DNA of 64,000 nucleotides, taken from SAR202 cluster bacterium bin87. Lineage in GTDB: Bacteria; Chloroflexota; Dehalococcoidia; Lucifugimonadales; UBA3495. Shown here in pieces: positions 47,275-56,803 of this stretch. Every line of letters starts with the position of its first letter. Positions within the stretch are counted from its first letter, which is position 1. Location: contig MPNC01000002.1 of NCBI GenBank assembly GCA_002238825.1, forward strand, positions 663,923-727,922, written 5' to 3'. The notes under the pieces were generated by a model. That model saw only the letters and a program-made list of their open reading frames with translations. It ran no database searches and was not told the origin of the DNA. Both the position numbers and the translations under genes were made by a program.

Positions 47275-48159
47275 TCACGTCATCTGCCGCAGCGCCATAT
47301 CCTGGAAAATGCCTTCCTCACCCATCAGATCATCGAAGCTGCCCTGCTGGACTATTGTCCCGCCCTGCAATACGTAGATTCTGTCCGCCCGTTGTATGGT
47401 CGAAAGGCGATGTGCGCTTACTATGCGGGTAATGGAGAGGCCTTCTATCTCCTCCATCACCCTGGTCTGGGTCTCGTTGTCGAGCCAGTTGGTGGCTTCA
47501 TCCAGCAGAAGCACGCTGGGGCTTCGCACCAAGGCGGCTGCCAGCATTATTCGTTGCACTTGCCCACCGGAGAAAGCCGCAGAACTCTCAGAGGTGATCG
47601 TGCGCATGCCCATTGGCATCGCCCTGATGTCTTGGTGCACTGATCCCAGGCGTGCCGCTCTCCAGGCGTCTACCTCGGTCAGGTCGTCGCTGGTTCCGAT
47701 GATGTTGTCCAGCACGGTTTGGGGCCGAAGCGAAGCGTCTTGCACCACCATGCCCACGCCGTCGCGGACCGCGCGCCTGTTGATCCGCTCGAGATCGTGG
47801 CCATCGAAGTACACCGCGCCGGATAGCGGGCTCTCCAGCCCCAGCGCGATGCGCAATAGAGTGCTCTTGCCCGAGCCCGACTCTCCGACCAGCGCGATGA
47901 ACTCTCCGGGGCGAGCGTAAAGAGACACATCCTGGAGGATGACGGGGCCGTCGTCGGAATATCGGAAGGTCACGTGGTCCACCCTCACTTCTCCCTGCAA
48001 CTCAAGCATGAGAGAGGCAGCGGCAACGCTTTTGGGACGCTCTCGGAGTATCGGGAGCGCCTGCTCGACCGCCGGAACGACGGCAGCCATGGCGGAAAAT
48101 GACAATCCAAACTGAGTTACCGCAGCATAGAAAATCATGAACGCGGCAAATATCACCAT
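47275..48159 (-). CDS. NHLM-type ABC exporter, ATPase part (split gene)
   Basis: 294 aa. One TM segment (MVIFAAFMIFYAAVTQFGLS) is followed by an ATPase domain: Walker A ALVGESGSGKSTLLRIALGL, signature AFSGGQVQRIMLAAALV, Walker B VLLLDEATNW, H-loop VSAHRL. The start ATG overlaps the stop of the upstream half as ATGGTGA. Together they equal one NHLM bacteriocin-system ATP-binding protein. Confidence 0.85.
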   Translation of the reverse strand: MVIFAAFMIFYAAVTQFGLSFSAMAAVVPAVEQALPILRERPKSVAAASLMLELQGEVRVDHVTFRYSDDGPVILQDVSLYARPGEFIALVGESGSGKSTLLRIALGLESPLSGAVYFDGHDLERINRRAVRDGVGMVVQDASLRPQTVLDNIIGTSDDLTEVDAWRAARLGSVHQDIRAMPMGMRTITSESSAAFSGGQVQRIMLAAALVRSPSVLLLDEATNWLDNETQTRVMEEIEGLSITRIVSAHRLSTIQRADRIYVLQGGTIVQQGSFDDLMGEEGIFQDMALRQMT

Positions 48160-50198
48160 AAATCCGCTATCGACAGCCCCTGGTCGATGCGCGGCAGAGC
48201 CACCGCAAGCAGCGCAGCCATGGCGAAGAACGGCGCGGCAGAGGTGAACGCCACCAGATGATCGTTCAGGGCGCCCAGTCGCATCTCCACCCGCTTTTGC
48301 CGGCGGTAGTTGGCCGCCCAGATAGCGAACGCCGAGCCTTCCGCTCCGCTTGAGCGTAGTTTGGCGATGCCGCCAATAAGCTGGATCAACACTCCCGCCA
48401 GCTCACGCGAGGCAGTCAATACCTGGCGATGGTGCGGAAGTTGCCGCAGACCGAAATACAGGGCAACCACCAGAGATAGCATTCCCAGGCCCAGGGCCGG
48501 CCAGCCCAACGGAGCGTCGTAAAGAAACATCAGGGGGAATGTGGGCAGCAGGAATATCAACGACAGCAGCGTCCCTCCCACTACGCCCGCCACCTGGTTT
48601 CGCAGGTGGTGGAACCCCATGGCGCGGTTTCCCAAATCGCCAACGGTCCAGCGGCGGAAGAATCTCGAAGGCAGAACCAGCATTCGGTCCCATAACGCCG
48701 CGCTGATGCGCGCTGCGGCTCGGGCTTCCAGCCGCATCACGGCGGTTCCTTTCATCATCTGGAGCAGTGCGAAGTTCAATCCAATCAGGACCAGCGCCAG
48801 CGCCAGCATCGCCAACATGCGCACATCACCGGATGGCAAAACATGGCTCGCAAACACACCCAGGAACACTGCTGGGGCCAGCGAAGCTAATCCCGACAGA
48901 AGACCCGCTCCCAACAAGCGCGCCAAGTCGCCCCAAATCTGCGTAAATGACAGACGCAACAGCGGACCGGCTTTGGTAGTGAGTTCCTCTGGCAGAGGGC
49001 AGTAGAAAAACCATGCGGTCTGTTCAAGGCCATGGGCGCGCCTGGCCGTGACCGGCGCAAAACTGCCGGTCTGTGGATTGACCATTCGATAGCGCCCGGA
49101 GGGGCCTGGAATCAAAGCCACCGGGGAGCCGTCTTCTCGGAGCGAGGCAAGCATTGCACCACTGTCGCTCAACCACCAGCGGTGGCGGTCCCTCAGGGAA
49201 ACGCGACGCGCGTGAATGCCCGACGCGCTGAGAATGTCATTCAGGGTGGTATCCGTTTCGTCAGACGCGCCACGCCGCTCCCGCTGCGGGGACCGGAAGA
49301 CAATGCCTTCATGGCGGCCAATCCACTCCAGCGCGCGTAGCAAGTCTGAACCGTCGTCCCCTTGCCGGAGGTCGCCATCGCGCAAACCGAGCAAGTTCAG
49401 GCGCGCCCGTTCTTCGCTTCTTTGGTGATGCCGCGCGCTCGCAGTTTGCAGGTTGGATAGATCCGCCAAGAGCAGGGCCTGGTTGGTGAGGTCTGCCCTC
49501 ATCGCCAGCTGGTTGAACTCTTTCAGCGCTTCAAGCAACAGCCCTGCCTGGTGCAACTCTTCCGTGCTGGCGGCTTTCACCGAACCCGTTCGACTTTGAA
49601 GGACCCAGCTCGAGGCGGTGACGGGAACCAGACCGTTGCCGGACTGCTCCAGGTCCTCGGTTGCCAAATACAACAGCCTGCCGTCTTTGCTGGAAACCCA
49701 CACCACGGCATCGTGAGGGGAGATGGTGGTGCCGGCTATGGCCTCCCCGACCGTGCCCGGCGTGATGTTCCATTCTATGCGGGGGCGGAAAGTAACATTG
49801 CGCGCCACGGACTCGGAGAATTCACTGACCCAGTGATTCGCCTGTTCGACGATTTCAGTTGCGAGGTCGTTGTTGACCAAGTCGGTGACGGCTATGCGCC
49901 GCAGCTCAGAATCGGGCAGCCCTTTGGCCACCAGCGCCCCCAGTCCTGCCGCCTCGGGCGCCGGGAAAAGCAAGCGACCGGGACCGGCTCGCAACATGTG
50001 CCTGAAGTCAGATGGAACGCCGTCATCCCCGAGTTTGGTGGCGAACACGTCCACCGCGCCCTTCACCACAAACCAGAACGTGTCGGGGTCGGAGAGACGG
50101 ACCGGACGGTTGCCGCCGCCGATAAACGTTTCTCCATGAAACAGCGCCAGTTCCAGCAGCCTGTCGGCAGGCGATCTCCCCGTCGTCATACCATTCAT
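48153..50198 (-). CDS. NHLM-type ABC exporter, N-terminal and membrane part (split gene)
   Basis: 681 aa from ATG 50198. An N-terminal cNMP-like domain (ETFIGGGNRPVRLSDPDTFW, FVVKGAVDVFAT) and a long linker precede a membrane domain with about five helices (LLGAGLLSGLASLAPAVFLG, MLALALVLIGLNFALLQM). It ends IDQGLSIADLW, just where the last TM helix should start; that helix is on the next gene. Matches the second NHLM transporter type (TIGR03797-like, from memory). Begins 6 bp after the C39-containing exporter gene. Confidence 0.83.
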   Translation of the reverse strand: MNGMTTGRSPADRLLELALFHGETFIGGGNRPVRLSDPDTFWFVVKGAVDVFATKLGDDGVPSDFRHMLRAGPGRLLFPAPEAAGLGALVAKGLPDSELRRIAVTDLVNNDLATEIVEQANHWVSEFSESVARNVTFRPRIEWNITPGTVGEAIAGTTISPHDAVVWVSSKDGRLLYLATEDLEQSGNGLVPVTASSWVLQSRTGSVKAASTEELHQAGLLLEALKEFNQLAMRADLTNQALLLADLSNLQTASARHHQRSEERARLNLLGLRDGDLRQGDDGSDLLRALEWIGRHEGIVFRSPQRERRGASDETDTTLNDILSASGIHARRVSLRDRHRWWLSDSGAMLASLREDGSPVALIPGPSGRYRMVNPQTGSFAPVTARRAHGLEQTAWFFYCPLPEELTTKAGPLLRLSFTQIWGDLARLLGAGLLSGLASLAPAVFLGVFASHVLPSGDVRMLAMLALALVLIGLNFALLQMMKGTAVMRLEARAAARISAALWDRMLVLPSRFFRRWTVGDLGNRAMGFHHLRNQVAGVVGGTLLSLIFLLPTFPLMFLYDAPLGWPALGLGMLSLVVALYFGLRQLPHHRQVLTASRELAGVLIQLIGGIAKLRSSGAEGSAFAIWAANYRRQKRVEMRLGALNDHLVAFTSAAPFFAMAALLAVALPRIDQGLSIADLW

Positions 50199-50203
50199 GG
50201 CGC

Positions 50204-52398
50204 CTATTCCGCCTGCATGAGACGGTAGTACAGCCCACCGGTATCGGCCAACAGTTCCTGATGGGTGCCGCGCTGAGTCTCTTTCCCCTTGTCCAGGACG
50301 ATTATCAGGTCGCAGTCCCGTATGGTGCTGAGTCGGTGCGCTACGATAAGGCAGGCGCACCCACGGCGGCGCAGCGCGTCATCGATGCGTTTTTCGGTAA
50401 TCGGATCCAGCGCGCTCGTCGCCTCATCGAGAATCAGCAGCGACGGGTTCCTCACCAGCGCGCGCAATCTCCAGCCTCTGCCGCTGACCGCCGCTGAAGT
50501 TCCTTCCGCCTTCCTCAACCGGGGAGTCGTAGCCGTATGGCCTCGCCAGAATCTCTTCATGGATGGCGGCGTCGGTCGCCTCCGCGACCAGCAGATGGTC
50601 CGGGATCTCCGGATTCCACATGGTCAAATTCTCGCGCACCGACGCTGCGAACAGAAAGATGCGCTGGCTAACCATGGCCACCGAGTTGTTGATGAGTTCC
50701 GGGGGGACTTCTGCCCGGCGATGGCCGTCCAGCAGGATTTCACCGGACCAGGGCTGCTGGATCCCACCAACCAGCGATGCCAGCGTTGACTTGCCCGAGC
50801 CCGTGGGTCCTACCACGGCGACGCGCTGGCCGGGTTCTATGGTAAGGCTGATATCGTCAAGCAGCGGTTCGTGGTTTGCCTTGTATCCGAAACGCACATC
50901 ACGCAACTCGAGATGTCCGCTGAGTCGCAACTGCCGCGCAAACGTCCTGTTTTGTTGGTCGGGCTGTTCGCCCCGGTCCTGAAAGTTTCGGTCCTCGGGC
51001 GCGTTGAGAACATCTTCCAGTCTTTGCAGGTTCGCTTCCAATATCTGAAACAGGTCGGCGAATTGCACCAACCGACCAATTGGCAAAAGGAAGTTGGTGG
51101 CGAGAATATAGAAACCGATCATCATGCCCAGCGCCATGTGTCCTTCCATCACGCGCCAGCCACCGAGCCCCAGGATCACGGCGTTGCCGATGATGAGGGT
51201 CAACCCGGGTAAGGAAGCAATTACGTGCCCCCGGCTCGGCAAACCGCTGCCGCGCCAGGAGTTCTCGCGCCTGATATCCGGTCCAGTGGACGAAGAAGTC
51301 ATTCTCACCGCCGACCGACTGCATCGTGTCGATGCTACCCAAGCCGTTCATGCTTATGCCCAGCAACCTGCCCTGTTCACGTTGCAAACGTCGGTTCTCT
51401 CCCACGCGGGACCGGGTCACCATTCGCATCGTCATCGCGCTGATTGCCCCCAAGCCGGCTATCACTGCCGCGAGTATCGGATCGTAAAAAAACATTGCCG
51501 CCAGGAACACAGCGCTGGCGACCAGCTCTATTACGACACCCACGAACTGAGTGGTCGCCACCGTCGCGATGTTGTCGATCAGTTGAACTCGATGAACCAA
51601 ATCGCCCGGGAACCGTTGAGAGAAAAAACCCATTCGCAGGCGGAGCACATGCCGGATAAAGCGGTCCGCATGGTCGACGGACAGCCGCACTGCCACGAGT
51701 CTGAGACAACGCTCCCTTAGCCAGGTGAGGAGGTAGACCAACGCGCCGGATATCGCGATGCCGACGAGTATCGCCGCGGCCCATGACGGTTCCTCTCCGC
51801 TCAGCACATAGTCCACAAAGGCGGCCAAAAGCAGGGGCAAACTCAGGACTGGGAATGACAACAGCAATCCGCAGCAGAGTGCGAATGCCAGCGGGCCGGA
51901 AACCTCCCTGAGCCATGGCCAGAGGCGGCGCAGGACACCCGGAGGAGCGCCGCCCGTTTGGAAATCCGGAGTCCGCTGGAAATTCAGGACGACACCCGTG
52001 AAACCATCATCGAACTCTTCAGCGTCGATTACGCGGTGTCCATTGGCCGGATCGTTCGCCAGGTAGCGGTTGCCCAGGACGCCTTCGAGCACGAGAAAAT
52101 GATTGAACTCCCAGAATATGATCACGGGCATCTCCAGGTCATGGAGTTGATTCGGTTCCTTCCTCCATCCCTGGGTCTGGAGCCCGTAACGGCGCGCCGC
52201 GCGCGCAATATCGGCGCCGTTGCAGCCGTCCCGATTGACTGCGCACGCTTCGCGCAACTCCTCCAGAGGGACCCATCGTCCGAAAAACGCAAGCACAATA
52301 CCCAGGGAGACCGCGCCGCATTCGGTCTCCTCTTGCTGCAGCATCAAGGGCGTACACGCGCGGCGTCGCCCCATCCCTTTGAGCGACGGTAATCTCAT
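50204..52398 (-). pseudogene. NHLM-type C39-peptidase ABC exporter, two frameshifts
   Basis: The N-terminal C39 peptidase cuts leader peptides: LQQEETECGAVSLGIVLAFF with the catalytic Cys, FWEFNHFLVLEG with His, ANDPANG with Asp. Six TM helices follow. One extra base in a C5 run (51228-51232) shifts AEPG/HVIASLPGL. A second indel in the alternating GC run (50457-50465) splits [23 protein letters not shown]. Walker A VVGPTGSGKSTLASLVGGI and signature [14 protein letters not shown] are intact between them. Either decay or assembly error. Its start overlaps the stop of the HlyD-type gene (ATGA). Confidence 0.85.
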
Positions 52399-53291
52399 CG
52401 ACCACCTCTCCCCGACGCGACTATGGACACCATGGATCCGCGCCCCAGAACAATGCGCAGTGCCACCTCGGAACCATCAGCCACTGGAATGTCGTGGCTG
52501 TCTTCGAGCAGCGCCACGCGCAACCGATGCGGGCGTTCCGGTATCGGCAAACCTTTCTCCATCAGCCATTTGGGCGGCTTGTCCGGGAGAACCGAGACCT
52601 CGGAGAATTGTCCCGGGAGGATTTGCACATCTCCGCCGACGAGACTGCCGACGTTTACTTGTGCATCCATCCCGACTCTGATGGTCGCCGCATCTTCGGG
52701 GGAAACGAACGCAACCACTTCCGGTTGTCCTGGCGCGTGCGACCGAACCAGACCTACCGGGTCTCCGGCTGACACCACGCTCCCAGGCGAAAGGTCCAGG
52801 GTGACCACCTCGCCTGCGTTCGGGCTGATGATCGCGGTCTCCAATGTAGATTCGGCGTCTCGTTTAGCTGCAACCAGGACTTGCAGCAACTCCCCATGGC
52901 TGGCATCCGTCAACTGCCCGCGCTCCTCCAAAACGTCTATGACGCCCGCAATCACCGGCTCCCAGTGTTGCGTCGTGGCGGGCGTCCTAAGACTGGCAAT
53001 GGGCTGCCCCGATGTAACGGAGTCTCCTTCTGACGCAGGAACCTCCAGCACGACGCCGGAGTCCGGGCTGATCAGGTGGTATCGCTCACCGGGAAGAACC
53101 AGCGCTGCCTCATAGGACCTGACGCGTTCCACACGTCCAAACACCGCAAAGATTATCAGCGCCAAGAGCGCCACGCCGAGGCCCGCCACAATCAACCACT
53201 CGTGCGGCGCGCTAACCTGCAATCGGTCGTCCAACGGCTCCTGGCGTCCACTCCGCCTCAGTGCCCGTTCTCGAAACAATCGACCAATCAA
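52395..53291 (-). CDS. HlyD-type adaptor of the NHLM exporter
   Basis: 298 aa from TTG 53291 (LIGRLFRERALRRSGRQEPL); the frame continues upstream but is not family-like. One TM helix at about 35-57 (WLIVAGLGVALLALIIFAVF). Two lipoyl-like half motifs follow (GVVLEVPASEGDSVTSGQPI and AGEVVTLDLSPGSVVSAGDP), with a short hairpin between and a beta-barrel end. It bridges the exporter to the outside. Coupled to the C39 exporter by ATGA. Confidence 0.82.
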   Translation of the reverse strand: MIGRLFRERALRRSGRQEPLDDRLQVSAPHEWLIVAGLGVALLALIIFAVFGRVERVRSYEAALVLPGERYHLISPDSGVVLEVPASEGDSVTSGQPIASLRTPATTQHWEPVIAGVIDVLEERGQLTDASHGELLQVLVAAKRDAESTLETAIISPNAGEVVTLDLSPGSVVSAGDPVGLVRSHAPGQPEVVAFVSPEDAATIRVGMDAQVNVGSLVGGDVQILPGQFSEVSVLPDKPPKWLMEKGLPIPERPHRLRVALLEDSHDIPVADGSEVALRIVLGRGSMVSIVASGRGGR

Positions 53292-53572
53292 ATTGTTTGC
53301 TCCGCTATCCCAGCAAAAGTTGCACGCAGCGGCACACCAGTACGGGAGCAAACCCCATAAAGCCATGCGATTATTGTCATGGTTGAAGCATATGACGTGC
53401 GTACGAATCAGCGTGGTTACGTCCCGCCAATAAGTGCAAATCGTGTCATCCCTGTTGGCGTGTTTCAGGCTGCGGCTTCTATATTTATCAAGCATTGCGC
53501 TAGCGAAAACAGATCCCAGCCTCGGCTAGATCGGAACGCGACTGCGTCTGAACCAAAGGATGCGATTGGCCG

Positions 53573-54649
53573 CTAGGCTGTCTTCCGCACGTCCATCCCG
53601 GCATAGCCTTTGCCGTAAATGGCGCCTTGGTCCACAACAACTTTGACGTGGTTGAGAACTTGACGGATCTGATACACGCCGTCCCGCCCAAATAACGTCT
53701 CAAAGCGCGGCCATTCGCGCAGCCCTGCCGCCTTGGCGGGCAGGCACCAGCCTCTCTCTTCGAGCCGGTCTATGAGGGGATTCCACGCGCGGCTGTCCAG
53801 GGTGATCAACGCGCCCGTACTGGAGTCGTTTTCCGTTTTTCGAGAGAACTCCAAGTCCAGGCGCGGCAGCAATCCTTGAGGCGTTACGGTGATGCCAAGC
53901 CCGCCTCTTGACGAGACTACCCCGTCGAAGCTGGAGATGATGTTCAGGGCCGGCGCGGGATCTCCTGGCCATTGAATGCTCTCCAATCCATCAACTAATA
54001 TGGCGTAGTCGAAATCCAGCGCCACCAATCGGATGGCACGGTGGGGCCGGCCTGGCATAACTCCGGCATGGGAAACGTGGATACCTGCATCTGCCAGGCC
54101 TACACATACCCGCTCCACAAGTCGCAACTCGCCGGGGTCCGGTTCGTAGCCCGCAACCTGATGCAACGCGGCGACCGTCGCGGCGGGATCCTCGTACAAT
54201 TTGATCGGATCAGGTTTCGGGTAGTGGCCGGTCACGAAAAATATACCCGGCACGGCGTATGACGCCGGGAGCGTCCTTGCGAGGTCATACTCGAGGATGA
54301 TCCCTGTTCTCGCGCGAGCGAGGAACGATTCAGAGCCCTCAGCATCCTCATCCCATTCAACCAAAAAGGCGACAAAGTCTGTTCCCACCAACCCGGAAGC
54401 CGTGTCATCGGTTTGTTGCCGGAAGAACTTGGCCAGGCTGGTGGGGGGCGCGGATATGACGCACAAGTCTGCCGTGGGGTTGGGGTCGCACAGGTGGAAC
54501 TCGAAGCCGAAGCGGGCATCGGTTACACAGAAAGGCAGGCGTAGCGCCAGCTGCCGCAGCCTATCCCAACCGGAATCACCCATCAGCGCGGGAGGAAACA
54601 AGCTCCTCGCGTCCTCGAGAAAACTGCCGAGCGAAACGTACTGCTGCAT
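53573..54649 (-). CDS. unrecognised 358-aa protein of the NHLM cluster
   Basis: I do not recognise a family. The protein is soluble, begins MQQYVSLGSFLEDARSLFPP, has RFGFEFHLCDPNPTADLCVI, VALDFDYAILVDGLES and ends GAIYGKGYAGMDVRKTA. No TM or metal motif is visible. It lies between the methyltransferase and adaptor genes on the same strand, so a role in peptide maturation or recognition is the simplest inference. ATG chosen at 54649; an earlier ATG exists at 54685. Confidence 0.75.
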   Translation of the reverse strand: MQQYVSLGSFLEDARSLFPPALMGDSGWDRLRQLALRLPFCVTDARFGFEFHLCDPNPTADLCVISAPPTSLAKFFRQQTDDTASGLVGTDFVAFLVEWDEDAEGSESFLARARTGIILEYDLARTLPASYAVPGIFFVTGHYPKPDPIKLYEDPAATVAALHQVAGYEPDPGELRLVERVCVGLADAGIHVSHAGVMPGRPHRAIRLVALDFDYAILVDGLESIQWPGDPAPALNIISSFDGVVSSRGGLGITVTPQGLLPRLDLEFSRKTENDSSTGALITLDSRAWNPLIDRLEERGWCLPAKAAGLREWPRFETLFGRDGVYQIRQVLNHVKVVVDQGAIYGKGYAGMDVRKTA

Positions 54650-54710
54650 AATCAACAGTGCCCCATTGCCGGTCTTGCAATGCACCCCTGCCGGTCTGGC
54701 TCCAGGACAC

Positions 54711-55508
54711 CTAGATTCTTTCTTGAGCTATGAGTTGCCGCAGCGAGCGAACAACCACATCGCTCTCCACCTTGGCAAAGTGAGGAGCAATCAAGTTCGT
54801 GAAGAACTCCAGCGGCGGACTCATCATCTGGTGAATACCTCCCGGATCGTGAAATTGCCAGCGCGCGCCGTCGGGCGATTGCAGCACCACTTTGGTTCCT
54901 GCCTCCTCGGCGAATTCGCTGCCATTGAAGTCTTCCAGAGTCTCCGGCACCGTCAATTCCATGTAGAGGTTTCCGCCCGGAGCCGTCCAGCGAACAAGCT
55001 TATCTACCATTGCCCGTATCTTCGTTTCGTCGTTGAAATACGAATAGGCGCTCCAAAAATTGGTCACCAGATCGAAACGCTGCTCGTCGGGGAATTCGTA
55101 GCTGGAAAGGTCAGCCTGGATGAACGAAGCGCCGGGATTAAGCTGCCGCGCGCGTTTGAGTTGAGCGCTGCTGATATCCAGGCCGACGCGGCGATTTTTG
55201 GGAAACTGCGCCTGATGCCAACCTTGCCCGCAGCAGGTGTCGAGCCAAAGGCCCAAGGGATGCAGCAACGCGGAGATGACCCGTGTGTTAACGGCGTGTT
55301 TCGGCTCCCATAGCGGGTGCTCGATAAACAACCTCTCGTAAATCGGCGCATATCGCTCGTTGTAGATAGCAACAGCCGCCGGAGATCCGTCGGGCACGCC
55401 AGCTTCCTTTCCAGGGTTCACCCCGGGGGTGTTGCTATTCGTGCCCATAGCATTTTCCAGTCTTACCGATCCGCGGTCTTTGCGAGATGCCCTGCTCAGC
55501 ACAGGCAT
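54711..55508 (-). CDS. class I SAM-dependent methyltransferase of the NHLM cluster
   Basis: 265 aa. Motif I is LWLDTCCGQGWHQAQF, with VGLDISSAQLKRARQL (acidic end of strand 2) and FIQADLSSYEFPDEQRFDLV. A 60-residue N-terminal extension is polar. GAGGGA precedes the ATG. It follows the NHLP precursors, so methylation of the peptide is the likely role. A start at 55448 is also possible. Confidence 0.85.
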   Translation of the reverse strand: MPVLSRASRKDRGSVRLENAMGTNSNTPGVNPGKEAGVPDGSPAAVAIYNERYAPIYERLFIEHPLWEPKHAVNTRVISALLHPLGLWLDTCCGQGWHQAQFPKNRRVGLDISSAQLKRARQLNPGASFIQADLSSYEFPDEQRFDLVTNFWSAYSYFNDETKIRAMVDKLVRWTAPGGNLYMELTVPETLEDFNGSEFAEEAGTKVVLQSPDGARWQFHDPGGIHQMMSPPLEFFTNLIAPHFAKVESDVVVRSLRQLIAQERI

Positions 55509-55573
55509 CGTGCTCCCTCTACCAGTCCAAACACCCAGAGTTCAGCTATGCAATCTCCGGCGGCTTCCCATGG

Positions 55574-55846
55574 TCACGGTCCGCCTTCGCCTCCAGTCCT
55601 CCAGTCGGCTCCGGCAACCATAGCCAGGTCTGCTTCGGTGAGGCGTGAGGGCGGCGGCAGGATGAAGTGTGCGGTAGTGGCGCTGTCCTCATGCACCTGT
55701 ACGTCGAACCCCTCCGGGATGAAGGCACCGAACTCCTCCCAGACGACAGTTTTGGGGTCCGCAATTAACCGGTCGCGAAAACCCGCATCCTCGGCAGACC
55801 TCGCGATGACCCGATCCCTCATTTCGCTTAGTGTTGGTGTTGCCAT
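55574..55846 (-). CDS. NHLP-family peptide precursor 1
   Basis: 90 aa. The leader is nitrile-hydratase-like: MRDRVIARSAEDAGFRDRLI, ADPKTVVWEEFGAFIPEGFD, VQVHEDSATTAHFILPPP, ending LTEADLAMVAG. The predicted core after the Gly site is ADWRTGGEGGP, only 11 residues. GGGAG precedes the ATG. Its 3' half is nearly identical at DNA level to precursor 2. Confidence 0.88.
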   Translation of the reverse strand: MATPTLSEMRDRVIARSAEDAGFRDRLIADPKTVVWEEFGAFIPEGFDVQVHEDSATTAHFILPPPSRLTEADLAMVAGADWRTGGEGGP

Positions 55847-55897
55847 GATCTAATCTCCCTTCCGTTCACCGTGTTGTGTTCTCCTCACCGGCGGCGA

Positions 55898-56173
55898 TCA
55901 TTCGGCGCCTGGTCCCCCCATATTCCTCCAGTCGCCTCCGGCAACCATAGCCAGGTCTGCTTCGGTGAGGCGTGAGGGCGGCGGCAGGACGAAGTGGGTG
56001 GTAGTGGCGCTGTCTTCGTGCACCTGCACATTGAAGTCTTCCGGAACAATGACCCCTAACTCCTCTGAGATGACAGCTTTGGGGTCGGCCACCAGCCGGT
56101 CGCGAAAACCTACGTCATCAGCGGCCTTCGCCAAGATATGAGATTTCATTTCTTCCAAGGTCATGGTTACCAT
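55898..56173 (-). CDS. NHLP-family peptide precursor 2
   Basis: 91 aa from ATG 56173 (MVTMTLEEMKSHILAKAADD) with AGGAG eight bases upstream. The leader continues VGFRDRLVADPKAVISEELG and VQVHEDSATTTHFVLPPP, ending LTEADLAMVAG. Predicted core GDWRNMGGPGAE (12 residues). First gene of the NHLM run in transcription order. Confidence 0.88.
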   Translation of the reverse strand: MVTMTLEEMKSHILAKAADDVGFRDRLVADPKAVISEELGVIVPEDFNVQVHEDSATTTHFVLPPPSRLTEADLAMVAGGDWRNMGGPGAE

Positions 56174-56388
56174 TATCTGTCTCCTTTTCATTGGCAAACG
56201 GCCAGGTGCCGTGCCAGAATTTTCGGCACCTCAGTTCCATCAAAACGATGTCGCATTCGCGGTGTAATTTATCAACCGCCAACAGCATCGCCGCTAGCAC
56301 ATAGCACTGAAACGGTCAGGCATTTGCGGCGTGTCCTGGACGGTTGCCGTCGGAGCGGCACATGGTGGGCAGGTTGGCATTCCCACGG

Positions 56389-56535
56389 CTACCAGGCGCT
56401 CCGGCCCAAGGACCACAGTATTGGGTCCACCATCGCGCAACGGATGGTGACCTCGCTTTGTGCCGGCCGGCCGCAGGCCGCCTGGGCGTACCGGAGCACA
56501 TCGTGGACCGCCTTCTCGACGGATTCATCGACCAT
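56389..56535 (-). pseudogene. fragment of an HsdR-N-like paralog
   Basis: MVDESVEKAVHDVLRYAQAA and VTIRCAMVDPILWSLG match the start of the 41751 gene and the peptide at 42966, then TAG. Confidence 0.55.
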
Positions 56536-56658
56536 CGCTCTACTCGTGCGAAATCCAGAGTCTTGTACCTGATTTGGGCCGTTACATGTCTCAGTTAGTA
56601 CGTATGTGGCGTTATGCTGCCGTCGGCAGTTTAGAGTTTGGCACTTTATATATCACTT

Positions 56659-56695
56659 TTGTGTATCTATCACGCCGATTATGGTATCCTTTGCG
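56659..56695 (+). promoter_or_regulatory. repeated upstream module, copy B
   Basis: TTGTGTATCTATCACGCC and TATGGTATCCTTTGCG, similar to copy A. It lies about 110 bp before the sensor-kinase gene and contains a possible -10 (TATGGT). Confidence 0.55.
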
Positions 56696-56803
56696 CAACA
56701 TACCGGCCTCAGACCGAGTAAACATGTCCGGGTGAGTGTATCGACGCAACCCACTCACGGGCCGGCCGGGACTGCGTGCCGGACCCGGCAGAAGGAGGAA
56801 TCA

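Noticed and set aside
55500..55576. UGA at the end of NHLP precursor 1 as another selenocysteine codon, extending the core peptide
   Set aside because: The frame stays open for about 27 codons, but no stable hairpin with the right spacing follows, and the methyltransferase start with its ribosome-binding site lies in this stretch.
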